The notes under the pieces: model-generated
Told to the model about the DNA's origin: nothing
The model's database searches: none
The model's input: the letters and a program-made list of their open reading frames with translations, nothing else
Assembly (NCBI GenBank): GCA_018697195.1
Contig: CM031858.1
Span: forward strand, 105,245,283-105,309,282
Origin: Certhia americana
Taxonomy: Eukaryota; Chordata; Aves; Passeriformes; Certhiidae
DNA length: 64,000 nucleotides
Direction: 5' to 3'
Program-made: the position numbers and the translations under genes
Shown here: positions 63,194 to 64,000 of the stretch, piece by piece
How the letters are laid out: every line of letters starts with the position of its first letter
Position numbering within the stretch: the first letter of the stretch is position 1

Positions 63194-63380
63194 CTACAAA
63201 TACGCTACTCGGCGTCCTTTGTTTTTAACTCTTTGTTTATACCTTTTCCCCAGGACGGCTGCTAAGTATTTCTTGACAGCCATTTGTTTCCGGTAGCGGC
63301 TGTAGCTGTCCGTGAAGATGCCGTCTATGTGCCGCTTGGTCAGCGGTTCCGCATCGTCCCCCAGGCCGCCGCTGGCACCG
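63194..63380 (-). CDS. ADCYAP1: ADCYAP1 terminal coding exon: PACAP-38/PACAP-27 (partial gene)
   Basis: Terminal exon of the precursor of pituitary adenylate cyclase-activating polypeptide, a secreted neuropeptide of the VIP/glucagon/secretin family acting on PAC1 and VPAC receptors to raise cAMP. After the acceptor AG (63381-63382, preceded by TTCTCGGTGCTTGC) the exon begins with the third base of a codon. It encodes a short linker ([14 protein letters not shown]), the KR processing site, and PACAP starting [18 protein letters not shown]-38 spans 63218-63331; PACAP-27 spans 63251-63331 and is followed by GKR, and PACAP-38 by GRR, both amidation and cleavage signals. The exon closes with VAYL and a TAG stop (63194-63196). 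Isoleucine at peptide position 2 matches my recollection of bird PACAP (serine in mammals). Signal peptide and PRP exons lie beyond the window. No lesion is visible. Confidence 0.97.
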
Positions 63381-64000
63381 CTGCAAGCACCGAGAAGCAC
63401 AGCTGCATCAGGCGGGGCCGCTCCGCCCCTCTCCGCGCCCCTCCGCACCGCCCCCTGCCCTGCGCGGCCCCGAGCCGGCCGCTGCCCCCGGCGCAACACG
63501 TTGCGCGGAAGATGCGCGGGGAGACAAAGGCCGCCCCAAAACCCGGTCCCGACGCGGTGCGCGCAAGTGGCGGCGGCGGGAGAGACAATATCTCCCCGCC
63601 ATGAATTATTCATTGCGGCCGCGAAAGCTGCTCTCCCTGGGGCTTCATTAACGTGTTACCTTCTGCCGAAGGGCAGCGGGTGGCACCGGGCTCGCCCGTG
63701 CCCCGCCGGCGGCGGGGAGCCCCGGGGAGTCCCACCCGGCGGCTGGGGGTGCGCGGGGCTGCAACCGAGCCTCCGCTGCTGCAGATGAGCTCTCGATCAT
63801 CGCTCTCCACGAGCTGCTCCCCCCAGCAAACCGTAAGGGCTGCCCAATTCGTTAATTTTTAATCGGTTGATTGTCAAAATTTATAGAGACATAGATATAG
63901 ACATAGACATAGATATGGATATAGATATAGATTAGATATAGATATAGATATAGATATAGATATAGATATAGATATAGATATAGATATAGATATAGATATA
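63381..64000 (-). other. ADCYAP1: ADCYAP1 intron upstream of the PACAP exon (partial)
   Basis: Minus-strand intron ending at the AG at 63381-63382; its 5' end lies outside the window. The part at 63405-63790 is strongly GC-rich and CpG-dense, which keeps frames open on both strands but shows no PRP-like sequence (no HADGIF-type motif) and no matching splice pair. From 63883 it becomes a hexanucleotide array. Thus the preceding exon must lie beyond 64000. Confidence 0.75.
63883..64000. repeat. AGATAT hexanucleotide array, cut by the window edge
   Basis: Tandem AGATAT/ATAGAC units, interrupted at the left (acatag, tatgga and attagat variants) and uniform from about 63937 to the end. True length unknown because the window stops inside it. 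Confidence 0.97.

Noticed and set aside
63383..63613. Extension of the PACAP reading frame upstream of 63380
   Set aside because: The frame stays open into the intron because of GC richness, but the sequence before the acceptor AG does not resemble the PACAP precursor; the exon boundary is set by the splice acceptor.
1..64000. tRNA, rRNA, snRNA, CRISPR arrays, bacterial-type operons, mitochondrial insertions
   Set aside because: Looked for characteristic cores (tRNA B box, U6 5' end, regularly spaced repeats); none was recognised. A tool-based search could still find diverged copies.

Overview
This window looks like bird nuclear DNA, probably a songbird. It carries remnants of CR1 LINEs and avian ERV-type LTRs. 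At its right end lies the last exon of ADCYAP1, on the minus strand, encoding the neuropeptide PACAP with isoleucine at peptide position 2; I recall this as the bird form, mammals having serine. The CR1 and PACAP calls support bird strongly. The songbird assignment rests only on the look of the LTRs and is weaker.

Layout: 1-60.5 kb is an AT-rich intergenic stretch in which I recognise no protein-coding gene. From general knowledge of vertebrate synteny, ADCYAP1 is followed downstream by a large gene desert, and this fits because the gene reads leftward out of the window's right end. The desert holds a CR1 3' end (13.6 kb), a weak CR1 fragment (19.7 kb), a CR1 ORF2 pseudogene joined to an antisense LTR (22.15-23.64 kb), an antisense LTR fragment (28.5 kb), a sense LTR with an internal 40-bp minisatellite (32.2-33.1 kb), a 1.8-kb pyrimidine-rich domain with a hexanucleotide array (43-44.7 kb), a 1.4-kb CR1 (55.4-56.9 kb), and many homopolymer tracts. 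One 182-codon ATG ORF (57.9-58.5 kb) is the longest open frame that is not made of simple repeat or GC-rich sequence; its status is unknown.

The ADCYAP1 end: coding exon 63,194-63,380 (minus), 3' UTR from 63,193 down to about 60.57 kb, with a proximal and a distal AATAAA. The UTR contains an AG (CT on plus) microsatellite starting about 40 nt after the stop codon, ATT, TA and A-rich tracts, and two unexpected CpG-rich islands (61.1-61.44 and 61.97-62.12 kb), each ending at a good splice donor, one per strand. Upstream of the exon is the start of a GC-rich intron that runs into a hexanucleotide array at the window edge; the exon for the PRP peptide and the signal peptide lie outside.

I found no evidence of an undescribed multigene system. 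The observations most worth following are the islands in the 3' UTR, the UTR microsatellite with the two possible poly(A) sites, and the strand-asymmetric pyrimidine domain.
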